Shown here one piece after another: positions 32,673-40,805 of a stretch of DNA of 50,123 bases. Both the position numbers and the translations under genes were made by a program. The notes under the pieces are model-generated. The model searched no databases. It saw only the letters and a program-made list of their open reading frames with translations, and was not told the origin of the DNA. Source of the DNA: Nitrospirota bacterium (GTDB lineage: Bacteria; Nitrospirota; Nitrospiria; Nitrospirales; Nitrospiraceae). How positions within the stretch are numbered: position 1 is the first letter of the stretch; each line of letters opens with the position of its first letter. The stretch spans positions 1 through 50,123 of the forward strand of contig JAHRHE010000007.1 of NCBI GenBank assembly GCA_020027965.1. Direction: 5' to 3'.

Positions 32673-33760
32673 AGGAATCGCCGGCAGGCTTCCACGAAGT
32701 ATTCTGCTCTTCTCTCACAGGTGTGGTACTTCAGAAGGTGCAGCCGTCCTTCTCGTGCAATGGCCTCCCGCTCCGCATCTTCCCGCAGGTAATATAGGAC
32801 TAATGCCTTCAAATCGCTAAGATCCGCTCGGCAATAGACCGCATGCTGTCGATTCTTAAATCCATTTGGAATTACTGACTCGAGAGGATCAGAGAGCAGC
32901 ATGGTGCCTAGAGCCGGGATTTCGTAGTAGCGAGGAGAAGGTGTCCATCCCCCGCCTCGTAGCGAGATAGCGATCTTAGACCCAGCAATTTCCCGATAGT
33001 ACTTGTCTGGCGTTTGTTTCTTGGCCTGGTCGGATTCAGACGCATCGCGATCGTCTAAGACCTTCGTGAGCAATCGTTTGATGGGGCTGGCCACTAGCTT
33101 GTACTTTCGGTCATCAGGACTGGCGTAGACTCCCCCAGAAAACCGCACTCCCGGCAGGCATGAAAGAATGCCGACGGCCTTCGCGCGCCGGGGATGGGAG
33201 GCCCGTCCAGTGTAGGACACGTCTATCGCCTTATCAACGGCAGGCACATCAGGAATCGCATCCAAGATAATGGAGACGGGAAGAGGAAGAGTTCGGCCGT
33301 ACAATTTACCGTTCCCTCGAAAGGCCCGCGCTAATGCGCCGAGATCACGAATAGGCTTACTGAGCTTCCAGATGTAATCGCGCTTAAAATAGATGGCCAG
33401 TGGGTATCGCCGCACCACCTCGTGACGAATCCGCGCATCATCGGCACCATCTATAAAAACCATTGCAGGGAACGACACCTTGTCGTACAGCCGACGACAC
33501 TCCGCCAGACACTCTTCCCGAAACGATGCCAGACAGACCAAATCAAAGGATCGGCTGCTGAGGAGATCGAGGATATTTTCCCTCGTATAGCGCCCGCCTG
33601 GCCGTTGAACCACGAACCAGTTCTTTGCCCCTGGGTCGTGATACAGGGGTTTATAGGGATAATCGACGACCTGATCCTCTCCGAGGATTCTGGATAAACC
33701 GATGTAGAGCGGGTCGGAAACATAGTCAAACTCAAGATCCCCAAGAAACAAGATCCGCAC
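32669..33760 (-). CDS. CgeB-like glycosyltransferase
   Basis: A 363-residue protein resembling the CgeB/Glyco_trans_1_2 group of GT-B enzymes. The N-terminal half (MRILFLGDLEFDYVSDPLY, DLVCLASFREE) is a Rossmann-like domain. The C-terminal half has SKIAISLRGGGWTPSPRYYEIPALGTMLL, the donor-site region where Glu follows the SPRYYE turn, and a C-terminal YHTCERRAEYFVEA helix. Sugar and acceptor are unknown. It overlaps the methyltransferase gene by four bases (ATGA) as a two-gene translational unit. Confidence 0.78.
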   Translation of the reverse strand: MRILFLGDLEFDYVSDPLYIGLSRILGEDQVVDYPYKPLYHDPGAKNWFVVQRPGGRYTRENILDLLSSRSFDLVCLASFREECLAECRRLYDKVSFPAMVFIDGADDARIRHEVVRRYPLAIYFKRDYIWKLSKPIRDLGALARAFRGNGKLYGRTLPLPVSIILDAIPDVPAVDKAIDVSYTGRASHPRRAKAVGILSCLPGVRFSGGVYASPDDRKYKLVASPIKRLLTKVLDDRDASESDQAKKQTPDKYYREIAGSKIAISLRGGGWTPSPRYYEIPALGTMLLSDPLESVIPNGFKNRQHAVYCRADLSDLKALVLYYLREDAEREAIAREGRLHLLKYHTCERRAEYFVEACRRFL

Positions 33761-33840
33761 GAACCCTCAGTCCTTCCTAACCAATCCCACTGATGAGAAC
33801 ATGGCCCTCTTTCTCGTGTTACTTGCGTCTTCCACCCGCA

Positions 33841-34878
33841 CTACAGGGCACCATCCATCACATCGCAGTAAATGCGCTCGAGCTTTCTCGTCAGTTTCGA
33901 GGCCTCGAACTCCTCGCGCGCCTTTTCATAACTACGTTGACTAAATTGCTTCCGCAGATCGTGGTTCTGCAGCAGTTCAATGACCGCCCCGGCATACTGC
34001 CATCGCCATCGGCACACAAAGCCGGTGATTTTGTGCTCGACAATCTCACCCTGTGCGTTGGATTTCTTTCGTTGCGGGGTCGCAATCGTCACCACCGGTA
34101 GGCGATTGGCCATCGCTTCGGCGATGACGACCCCATAACCCTCTCCTACTCTGGCCCCATGAGTGAACACATCCAATTGACGATAGAAGTCTCTTAACTG
34201 CACTGAGGTATCTGTCAGTTCTACACGTCTCGCCAACTCGAGCCCTGCGAGACGCGCCTTCACCCGATCGGTCGCTCCCTGAAACACACAGCGAGCCTCC
34301 GGAACTTTCCGAAAAATCTTCGGCAGGCTGTCAACGCAGACATCATGCCATTTCTGGTCGTCAGCCCTACTGCATCGCCCAAAGGTCGCCGTGAAGTTCT
34401 TCGTGTATGCCGGAAACTCCTCAAAATCCACGGGAAGATATAACGCTTCATACCGGGCCTTCGGCCGCATGCCATGGCGGCCAACATAGACGTCTTTGGA
34501 CCACATGGACGGGAACAGATAACAATCAATTCGTTCATTCTCTTGTCTATCGATTGCGTTAAAAATGTTGGTTTCGACAATGCCGGGCCGGCCGTTTGCT
34601 TTTTCTGGAAGAGTTCCCGGCTCATAGTCACCCGCCCGAGAGACATGATAAATATCGATCTTGAGCTCGCGAACCAGCTTTGTCATGTCTGGTGGCTGCA
34701 GGATCACGGGAATTCCCATTTTTTCTAGTTCCGCAACCCGCACCCCCCCGCGTAAGCGACCACAAGCGAACACTTCGAAACGGGATTTATCGAGATATTT
34801 TGCAAACACCTGGATGGCCTTTTCTGTGCCACCGAGATCCAGCAGGTTGCAGGCCATGAGGACTCTTATTTTGGTCAT
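33841..34878 (-). CDS. Glycosyltransferase family 4
   Basis: A 345-residue GT-B enzyme. The N-terminus has RVLMACNLLDLGGTEKAIQVFA, an acceptor loop with Gly-Gly-Thr-Glu. The C-terminal donor domain carries DVFTHGARVGEGYGVVIAEAMANRLPVV with its EX7E pair. The core is shorter than usual for GT4, and some linker residues are missing around 190. It ends with a conserved basic helix. Same strand as all neighbours, 80 bp from the CgeB-like gene. Specificity not deducible. Confidence 0.85.
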   Translation of the reverse strand: MTKIRVLMACNLLDLGGTEKAIQVFAKYLDKSRFEVFACGRLRGGVRVAELEKMGIPVILQPPDMTKLVRELKIDIYHVSRAGDYEPGTLPEKANGRPGIVETNIFNAIDRQENERIDCYLFPSMWSKDVYVGRHGMRPKARYEALYLPVDFEEFPAYTKNFTATFGRCSRADDQKWHDVCVDSLPKIFRKVPEARCVFQGATDRVKARLAGLELARRVELTDTSVQLRDFYRQLDVFTHGARVGEGYGVVIAEAMANRLPVVTIATPQRKKSNAQGEIVEHKITGFVCRWRWQYAGAVIELLQNHDLRKQFSQRSYEKAREEFEASKLTRKLERIYCDVMDGAL

Positions 34879-35013
34879 AGCTCAGAAATGCATCTCCTTC
34901 CCGCTACCAAACGATACGGACGTGCTGCCTTGAAAACTGCAAGGCAAGCCTGGAAGCAGGCCCCGTGTTGTGTCCTCCTTAGGGTCCAAGAAGAATCGCA
35001 CGAATGGATCTGC

Positions 35014-35823
35014 CTACAGCGATCTTTCTTGATACCGAATTCTCTTTCCGTACCATGTTCTCTTCCGGACCCATATATCATTTAGTTTACGGCACCTTTC
35101 CTTAAACCCCATCAGGTCAGCCTCGACATCTCCCTTTTCGATAAGCACTCTTTCACGGCAGTGAAAAGAGTTCTTCCAGAAAAAGCCAATCGCTGCATAC
35201 TTCGGATTAACAGTCCTAAACCAACGGTTGATCACTAGAGATACAGGCTCCAAAATATCAAAAAATTCCGACCAATGGTGATCACGTGCACCTCGATTCC
35301 AGCTCGGCCCTATACTGAGATGAAAGCGGCTATATCCGTGGATCTGTGCGTGCTTAAATATAAATTCGATACCAGCATCAGTTACCTCGCACATCCAATG
35401 ATGATGGGAATACCTGCAATAGCGACTCCGTTCAATTCCGGGAATGCTCTCGATGACGCGATGCGGGACTTCGATGAATCCACCCTTCCCTACGCGCATC
35501 ATTTCCTGACAAACCCACACCGGATCTCTCAGATCTTCAAGCGTCTGCTTACAAACGACAAAATCGAACTGCTTGTCTTTGAAAGGCCATGCTTGATGCG
35601 AGCAAAGATCCCATTGCACCCAGTTTTCTTTGGAGAAGTGGGGTGTCGGCCATAACTCTCTGAAGTATGGTTCTGCCTGCTGGTTGTTGTCCCAGGGCAG
35701 AAAATCCAATACAAAGTCAGCTCTGCTGAGGGGTCTACACCCCCCCCCAACATCCAGAACAATATCCTCTGCTCTAATGCGGTTCGGCAACTCCTCAAAT
35801 CTCCCAATTTGGACATTTCCCAT
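35014..35823 (-). CDS. SAM-dependent methyltransferase (class I)
   Basis: A 269-residue methyltransferase-like protein. Motif I is DIVLDVGGGCRPLSRADFVLD, then FDFVVCKQTLEDLRDPVWVCQEMMRVGKGGFIEVPHR (motif II-III with a Cys-Lys where His is common). It is related in plan to the protein at 39128-39898: both share the CQEIMRVG/CQEMMRVG helix, an IE-P turn, and a tail with FFWK. The two form a lineage-specific pair. Substrate unknown. Confidence 0.8.
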   Translation of the reverse strand: MGNVQIGRFEELPNRIRAEDIVLDVGGGCRPLSRADFVLDFLPWDNNQQAEPYFRELWPTPHFSKENWVQWDLCSHQAWPFKDKQFDFVVCKQTLEDLRDPVWVCQEMMRVGKGGFIEVPHRVIESIPGIERSRYCRYSHHHWMCEVTDAGIEFIFKHAQIHGYSRFHLSIGPSWNRGARDHHWSEFFDILEPVSLVINRWFRTVNPKYAAIGFFWKNSFHCRERVLIEKGDVEADLMGFKERCRKLNDIWVRKRTWYGKRIRYQERSL

Positions 35824-35859
35824 CGCGACAACTCCTCACACTATGCGACAACAGGAAGC

Positions 35860-36225
35860 TTAGCGGAGCCTTTTCGCTAGGAACCAGTTATGAGACAAGG
35901 CTGGACTGGCCCATACGCAACCGCATCCCGCTGATAAGACTTCCGCAACGAAAATTTGATTCATACAACTTTCCTCGCCTCTCTTACGATCCGAACGGAA
36001 GCACTGGCGGCAGTCATACCCCTCTGGATGACTTCAACTCTCCCTCGCGTGGCCCAAGATTGAGGGATCCGAGGGTCCGAACAAGGCTGCCCTCGGAATT
36101 CACCGGGCGGCCGCCATAGGCATGGGCCCCGCGTCATTGCCGCTATAGAGCGCGCATTCTTTGATCAGCGTGGCCAACGCTAAGAGGGACCCACGCCCTA
36201 CGAAACATAAATCGCAAAGGGGCGG
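35860..36225 (-). pseudogene. Decayed 3' part of a GT9 heptosyltransferase gene
   Basis: Read on the minus strand directly after the stop of the GT4 gene, and in its frame, the sequence gives LIKECALYSGNDAGPM, then MAAAR-stop, AALFGPSDP, a second stop after GHARES, then GYDCRQCFRSDRKRGEESC. Each piece aligns in order with the C-terminal third of the intact GT9 protein at 26531-27559 (VGNDNGPM, VALFGPSDP, DCRACFHPDCFRGDQNC). Two premature TGA codons (36100-36102 and 36034-36036) and the loss of the whole 5' part show it is dead. This explains most of the 402-bp gap. Confidence 0.75.
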
Positions 36226-37341
36226 TCACACCGGATTGGTCGAACACACCTCCCCGTAGACCTCCACAGTGCGACGCGCGGCGCGTTCCCACGTAAATTG
36301 CTTAACTCGTTCAAATCCTTTCGCCCTCAAGCCCTCGCGCAGCTGTTTGTTCGACAGGACTCGTACCATCGCCTCACCCAGTTCCCTCGCATCAAGGGGA
36401 TTTACGAAGATAGCCGCATCCCCCGCCACCTCAGGTATGGATGTGGTATTGGACGTAACCACCGGAGCGCCGCAGGCCATGGCCTCCAAGACAGGCATGC
36501 CAAACCCTTCGTAGATTGAAGGGAACACAAATAGCTCGGCCGCGGAATAGAGCAAGCGAAGGTCCTCAGAAGACAACCGACCGGGACAGACCACCTGGGC
36601 CTCCAATCCGTAGGCGCGAACGGTGCTCATGTAAGACCCGAATTGGTGGACCCGATCTCCAACCAACACCAGGGCGTGCGACTTTAATTGTTTAGCTCGC
36701 CCTGCAAATGCCTCCACGAGAGTCGCGTGATTCTTTCTCGGGTCCGCTCCGCCAATAAACAAGATGAATTTATCTGCAGTAAACCCAATCCGGCGTCGCA
36801 GATCCTCCACGGCTCTTGGGTCTCGGCTCGGCCTGAAGTCATCCGAGACCCCGCATGGAATGACCGCGATTCGTTCAAGCGGCAAGCCGTATAGAGACCT
36901 GATGTCTTTAGCAGAGTGCTGGGAGATCGTGATGACTTTGCGGGCACGCCAAGCCATCCGTCTCGCTCGGTAAAATGAAGCCCGTTGTCCAAACACCTTC
37001 CGGGAATATTGTGGATGCCGGTCCAGCCAGAGATCAGGAATCGTCACGACCCCTCCATACCGGCCTTCCGTTTTCAACTTGAAATTAGTCCCATGATACA
37101 AATCCAGACGATCTAAAGTCCCTCGCCAACGCATGGTCCAGAGCCCGGCCTCGACCCAGCGCAACTGCGAGATTGGTTCCCAGCCTACCGGCTGGCCGTT
37201 CACCAGCCATCCGGGCTTCACGTACGCGACCAATTCGAGTTCCTCCTTCAACGCGACTAAGGCGCGTAAGAGATGGTAGGTCAGCCAGCCCACTCCTCCG
37301 CGATCGCCCAAGAGCGGATTCGCATCTAGCCCGACCCGCAT
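36226..37341 (-). CDS. Glycosyltransferase family 4
   Basis: A 371-residue GT-B enzyme of the mannosyltransferase-like GT4 group. The N-terminus [27 protein letters not shown] is typical. [39 protein letters not shown] and [24 protein letters not shown] (EX7E) follow, then [18 protein letters not shown]. It lies three bases from the GT2 gene upstream and ends directly on the GT9 relic. The GT4 C-terminus [16 protein letters not shown] is the same kind of tail found fused in the chimera at 23295. Confidence 0.92.
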   Translation of the reverse strand: MRVGLDANPLLGDRGGVGWLTYHLLRALVALKEELELVAYVKPGWLVNGQPVGWEPISQLRWVEAGLWTMRWRGTLDRLDLYHGTNFKLKTEGRYGGVVTIPDLWLDRHPQYSRKVFGQRASFYRARRMAWRARKVITISQHSAKDIRSLYGLPLERIAVIPCGVSDDFRPSRDPRAVEDLRRRIGFTADKFILFIGGADPRKNHATLVEAFAGRAKQLKSHALVLVGDRVHQFGSYMSTVRAYGLEAQVVCPGRLSSEDLRLLYSAAELFVFPSIYEGFGMPVLEAMACGAPVVTSNTTSIPEVAGDAAIFVNPLDARELGEAMVRVLSNKQLREGLRAKGFERVKQFTWERAARRTVEVYGEVCSTNPV

Positions 37342-37344
37342 GGC

Positions 37345-38154
37345 TCACCCAGTTCGTGGTAAGGGGGTAAAGGGATCACGTTTCACGTTCAGCAGTTCCC
37401 ACAGCTTTGCATACTTCACAAACGTGTACATGCTCGCAAACATACAAAACACCAGCCCGTGCATACCTTCCCGAAACGCCTGCCGTGCGACGAAGTACTT
37501 CCAGAAGGTAAACAGCGGCCTGAACACCAGATCGCTCCAGTGAACGACTGTCTTCGTCTTTCCTCGCTCCCTGGCCGCAAGATTCGTCAGACTGTTGATT
37601 TTTCTGAAATGGTCCTCGACCGTCCGCTCCGTGTAATGGTCCAGGGGCTGGGCTAGGTAACCCACTTTTCCCGTACAGATGAACTGTGGATGGGGTTCTG
37701 CGTTATCCATCCGGCCTGCCCCTCGACGAAAGAGCCGAAGCTGATAATCGGGGTAACACCCTGCCCTTCGGATCCAATTGCCGTAAAAGTAATTCCTTCT
37801 CGGCACATAATAGGCAACAGGGCTGTTCGGATTGTCGTCCTGAAGAATCCTCTCGATCGCCTCTCGCAATTCTGCAGTGACGCGTTCATCTGCGTCCATA
37901 ATAAACACCCAGTCAGTCGTTGTCCGGTCAATGGCGAAATTCTTCTGTTCCCCATAGCCTTTCCAGGGGTGGTGAAACACGTCCTCTGTATATACACGAG
38001 CAATCTCGACGGTCTTATCCCGGCTGAACGAATCGACCACCACGACCTCGTCCATCCATTTGGCCGACTCCAGACAGTCCCGGATGTTCTTCTCCTCATT
38101 AAAAGTAATCACCCCGCACGAAATTGTTCCACGCATGGACAGGCCTGTTCCCAT
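37345..38154 (-). CDS. Glycosyltransferase family 2, WaaE/KdtX-like
   Basis: A 269-residue GT-A enzyme like the LPS-core beta-1,4-glucosyltransferase WaaE. Motifs: ISCGVITFNEEKNIRDCLES, VVVVDSFSRDKTVEIA, FIMDADERVTAELREAI (DxDE), YYVPRRNYFYGNWIRRAGCYPDYQLRLFRRG, and VEDHFRKINSLTNLAA. It has a hydrophobic stretch near the C-terminus (about 235-252). Start is 38154 or 38136; neither ribosome-binding site is strong. The last codons run into GTGAAACGTGA and GGGGGTAA words like those in the junction repeats. Confidence 0.9.
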   Translation of the reverse strand: MGTGLSMRGTISCGVITFNEEKNIRDCLESAKWMDEVVVVDSFSRDKTVEIARVYTEDVFHHPWKGYGEQKNFAIDRTTTDWVFIMDADERVTAELREAIERILQDDNPNSPVAYYVPRRNYFYGNWIRRAGCYPDYQLRLFRRGAGRMDNAEPHPQFICTGKVGYLAQPLDHYTERTVEDHFRKINSLTNLAARERGKTKTVVHWSDLVFRPLFTFWKYFVARQAFREGMHGLVFCMFASMYTFVKYAKLWELLNVKRDPFTPLPRTG

Positions 38155-38164
38155 TGGCTGAACG

Positions 38165-39016
38165 TTAACCGCGAAAACCTCGCCTCGCGATCTCTCGATA
38201 GAAGCGCCAGTTAAGCCACCGGTTCCTTCGAGGCGCCAATCTTGCGGCGTTCTCGACGCGAGACCGCATCATTTTCGGATGCGCCCCGTGGAAGTCCTTA
38301 AGAATCAGGTAGTTCTCAAGGTCAAGGTCTTGGTCTTCCTGTAAGAGGATCTTGGTTTGGCGCTCGCTTGGGAGATCTCCGTAGTAGACCTTGAGCTGCT
38401 CCCGCCGCTTGGCCAACATCGTTTGTCGATTCTTTACCCATCCGTAATGGAACACTCGAGCATGAGATGAAGCCAGCCACTGAGACGGACCGCTCTGTAG
38501 ATACCTCCCATCCGCTTTGCGGGAGAACCCCACCGCATCACCGCAGGACTCAAGCTGCCCGTTATTACGGACCACGCGCACCGCTCGATGATAGTGCCAG
38601 GGATTGATAGACCAGTAATCCCCCACAAAATGAAGGTAGCGGAAGAGTAACCCCAAGACCTCCGTCTTGCCGAGATTGTCCTGCATCGCTTTTAGAATGC
38701 ACGGCAGATCGTCTTCGTGGATGACCTCGTCAGCCTGAAGATAGAAAGCCCAATCACCCGTGCATGCGGCAAGCGCGATGTTCGTTTGCTGGGAATAAAT
38801 AAGCCCCCCTCTTCGTAACGTCTCATCCCAGACCGATTCAATGACCCTAATCTTGGGATCTCCGATTGACTGAATAAGTTCCAACGTTCCATCCTCACAA
38901 CGCCCCACGTTCACAATGAATTCATCGACGATCGGGAGAATCGATCGAATCGATGCGACGACGGGATAATCGTAACGAATGATGTTCCTGCAAAAGGTGA
39001 ACCCACTGACTTTCAT
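38165..39016 (-). CDS. Glycosyltransferase family 2-like protein
   Basis: About 283 residues. It starts MKVSGFTFCRNIIRYDYPVV, then IVDEFIVNVGRCEDGTLELI, AFYLQADEVIHEDDLPCIL (a QAD-DE donor motif), and a long alpha-helical C-terminus. This resembles a GT2 subgroup common in Bacteroidetes and Nitrospirota glycan loci. The frame reaches 39100 through a TTG, but the ATG at 39016 is preceded by GGGGA and fits the family start better. Specificity unknown. Confidence 0.85.
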   Translation of the reverse strand: MKVSGFTFCRNIIRYDYPVVASIRSILPIVDEFIVNVGRCEDGTLELIQSIGDPKIRVIESVWDETLRRGGLIYSQQTNIALAACTGDWAFYLQADEVIHEDDLPCILKAMQDNLGKTEVLGLLFRYLHFVGDYWSINPWHYHRAVRVVRNNGQLESCGDAVGFSRKADGRYLQSGPSQWLASSHARVFHYGWVKNRQTMLAKRREQLKVYYGDLPSERQTKILLQEDQDLDLENYLILKDFHGAHPKMMRSRVENAARLAPRRNRWLNWRFYREIARRGFRG

Positions 39017-39103
39017 GAGAGGATCCCCAGGCCCAACTCCGAGAGAGTGGGCTCCTGCGCGAGAGGATGAGAGAGTCTTCGCAATCGGTTTTCCCTTCAA
39101 CTT

Positions 39104-39129
39104 GAGGATGCGCCACCGGGCGCATCCTC
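39104..39129. repeat. Perfect 11-bp stem hairpin after the methyltransferase gene
   Basis: GAGGATGCGCC (39104-39114), a 4-base loop, and GGCGCATCCTC (39119-39129). It overlaps the methyltransferase stop codon by two bases. No T-run follows on either strand, so it is not a clear intrinsic terminator. It may be an mRNA end-protecting or pausing hairpin. Confidence 0.6.
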
Positions 39130-39898
39130 AGTGGATGAACAACGTTCGCTCTCCGTACTTCCGGAAGACAATCTGGCTGTTCGGAAACACCCGTTTCAGC
39201 CGAAGAAGGCGGTGGGCCCGCCACAGATCATTACAATTTTCCACCAACGCCCGCCTCATTCCGCGAAACCGACAGGCCGCTAATCCGTCGCCGCAGATCA
39301 GTGTTCGATCCCTGGCATCCACGACAAAAGAGGGCTTCCAAAAAAAGATCGTTGTTTTCGCCTTACGTCGGAGACAATGCTGTGCCACCGAAAAATCAAG
39401 GCTGTCATAAAACTCCTTCATGAACCGCCCATCGGAACATGGGCAGAATTCCGAAATCGTCGCACGAGTCTTCGGTTCGAAAACCAGCACGGCTGGCGTA
39501 GGAGAGAACACAAACCACTTGTGCATCCAATACTCCGGAAGGTCCTTGCCCAAATAGGCCAGCCCCTGCTCGAGCAAGGGGCTGGGCGTCTCAATGTATC
39601 CGGCAGTCCCCACCCGCATGATCTCTTGACAAGCGTCAGCCGGCCAATCCACATGCTCCAGCACATGAGAGGCGTAGACATAATCGAAGGATCTCGCTTG
39701 CAAGGGCAGCGCCTGTACGTCTCCGGCAATCAGTTGTGCCGGCTCCGGCACTACGAGAGCACGGCCATGTCGATCCCGACCTTCTTTCAGGTCGAAATCC
39801 ACCACACAAGTCGTGCCTTTGAACGGATTGTGTCCCGATCCGATATCAAGCACACGGCGAGCAAAATATGGTCTTTGCCAAAATGGCAATTGTTTCAT
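39128..39898 (-). CDS. Class I SAM-dependent methyltransferase
   Basis: A 256-residue methyltransferase. Motif I is RRVLDIGSGHNPFKGTTCVVDFDLKEGRD, then LIAGDVQALPLQARSFDYVYASHVLEHVDWPADACQEIMRVG (motifs II-III). The C-terminal half holds conserved Trp, Phe and Cys (RKAKTTIFFWKPSF). It resembles the product of 35014-35823 in plan. The gene is followed at once by a strong hairpin. Substrate unknown. Confidence 0.85.
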   Translation of the reverse strand: MKQLPFWQRPYFARRVLDIGSGHNPFKGTTCVVDFDLKEGRDRHGRALVVPEPAQLIAGDVQALPLQARSFDYVYASHVLEHVDWPADACQEIMRVGTAGYIETPSPLLEQGLAYLGKDLPEYWMHKWFVFSPTPAVLVFEPKTRATISEFCPCSDGRFMKEFYDSLDFSVAQHCLRRKAKTTIFFWKPSFVVDARDRTLICGDGLAACRFRGMRRALVENCNDLWRAHRLLRLKRVFPNSQIVFRKYGERTLFIH

Positions 39899-40010
39899 GA
39901 GGGGTCACCGAAGATGGCTCACCTCACCCAGAGGCACTCGGACGCCCTTCTTGTCACGCTGGAATCGCTCCAGATCTTGCTAGTCCCACGGATCACCCGC
40001 CCGTCAGGAA

Positions 40011-40805
40011 TCACAGGGCACTTCGTTCAGAAGCAAACCACTCCCTTCCAGAGCTCATCTCCCAAAGTCTCGCGTACTTGGCGAAGGTGTAATACGCATA
40101 GAGTCCAGCCAGTATCAACCCAGGCATTCCGTCCAAGACTCCCAAACGTGCCACGTACATCTTCGCAAAGGTATACAGAGGGTGTGTGACAAGTTGATGA
40201 GTCCGGAATCGCGTCCCCTGTTGGACCATACGCTGGGCCATTAAGCCGGCGTACCGGTTTACTTTCTGAAGATAGTGATCGATATCGCGAAAGGGGTATT
40301 GCAGTACCTCCGCTTTGAGATAGCCGACCCTGCCGTCCAGTTCGAATCCCTCGTGGACGAGGTCCTCTCGATATCGCAACCGACCCTTGCGGAACAACTG
40401 GGGTTGCCGATAATCCGGATACCACCCGCTGTGGCGGATTGCCCGTCCCAGGAAGTAGTTGCGTCGCGGCACGAAATAGGCCTCGGCCTCCGGCCCACGC
40501 GCAAGGGTGCGCTTGATTTCCTCGCGGACTTCTTGCGTCGCTCGCTCATCGGTATCCAGGCTGAACACCCATTCATACGAGGCATGCGCCACCGCCTCGT
40601 TGCGCAACCGGCCGAACCCATGAAAGTCGTGCTGGTACACCTTGTCCGTGAATTCCCGGCTGATCTTCTCGGTGGCATCGGTGCTGTGGGAGTCCACCAC
40701 GATAATCTCGTCGGCCCAGGTCAGGCTCTCCAGGCAGGCGCGGATGTTCGGTTCATCGTTGTACGCGATGACGACCGCCGATACCTTGTTACGTGGGCCC
40801 GTCAT
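40011..40805 (-). CDS. Glycosyltransferase family 2, WaaE/KdtX-like
   Basis: A 264-residue GT-A enzyme closely related in plan to 37345-38154: VSAVVIAYNDEPNIRACLES, IIVVDSHSTDATEKI, FSLDTDERATQEVREEI (DTDE), YFVPRRNYFLGRAIRHSGWYPDYRQPQLFRKG, and DHYLQKVNRYAGLMAQ. The frame runs to 40994, but the upstream 63 residues are not family-like and translate the end of the sulfatase-fold gene. The ATG at 40805 overlaps that gene's stop codon (ATGA) and has a GGGGGCG ribosome-binding site. Its first codons have relics next to the other sulfatase-fold genes. Confidence 0.9.
   Translation of the reverse strand: MTGPRNKVSAVVIAYNDEPNIRACLESLTWADEIIVVDSHSTDATEKISREFTDKVYQHDFHGFGRLRNEAVAHASYEWVFSLDTDERATQEVREEIKRTLARGPEAEAYFVPRRNYFLGRAIRHSGWYPDYRQPQLFRKGRLRYREDLVHEGFELDGRVGYLKAEVLQYPFRDIDHYLQKVNRYAGLMAQRMVQQGTRFRTHQLVTHPLYTFAKMYVARLGVLDGMPGLILAGLYAYYTFAKYARLWEMSSGREWFASERSAL

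Noticed and set aside
39104-39129. Intrinsic terminator
   Set aside because: The stem is perfect but there is no T-run on either strand, so I list it only as a hairpin.
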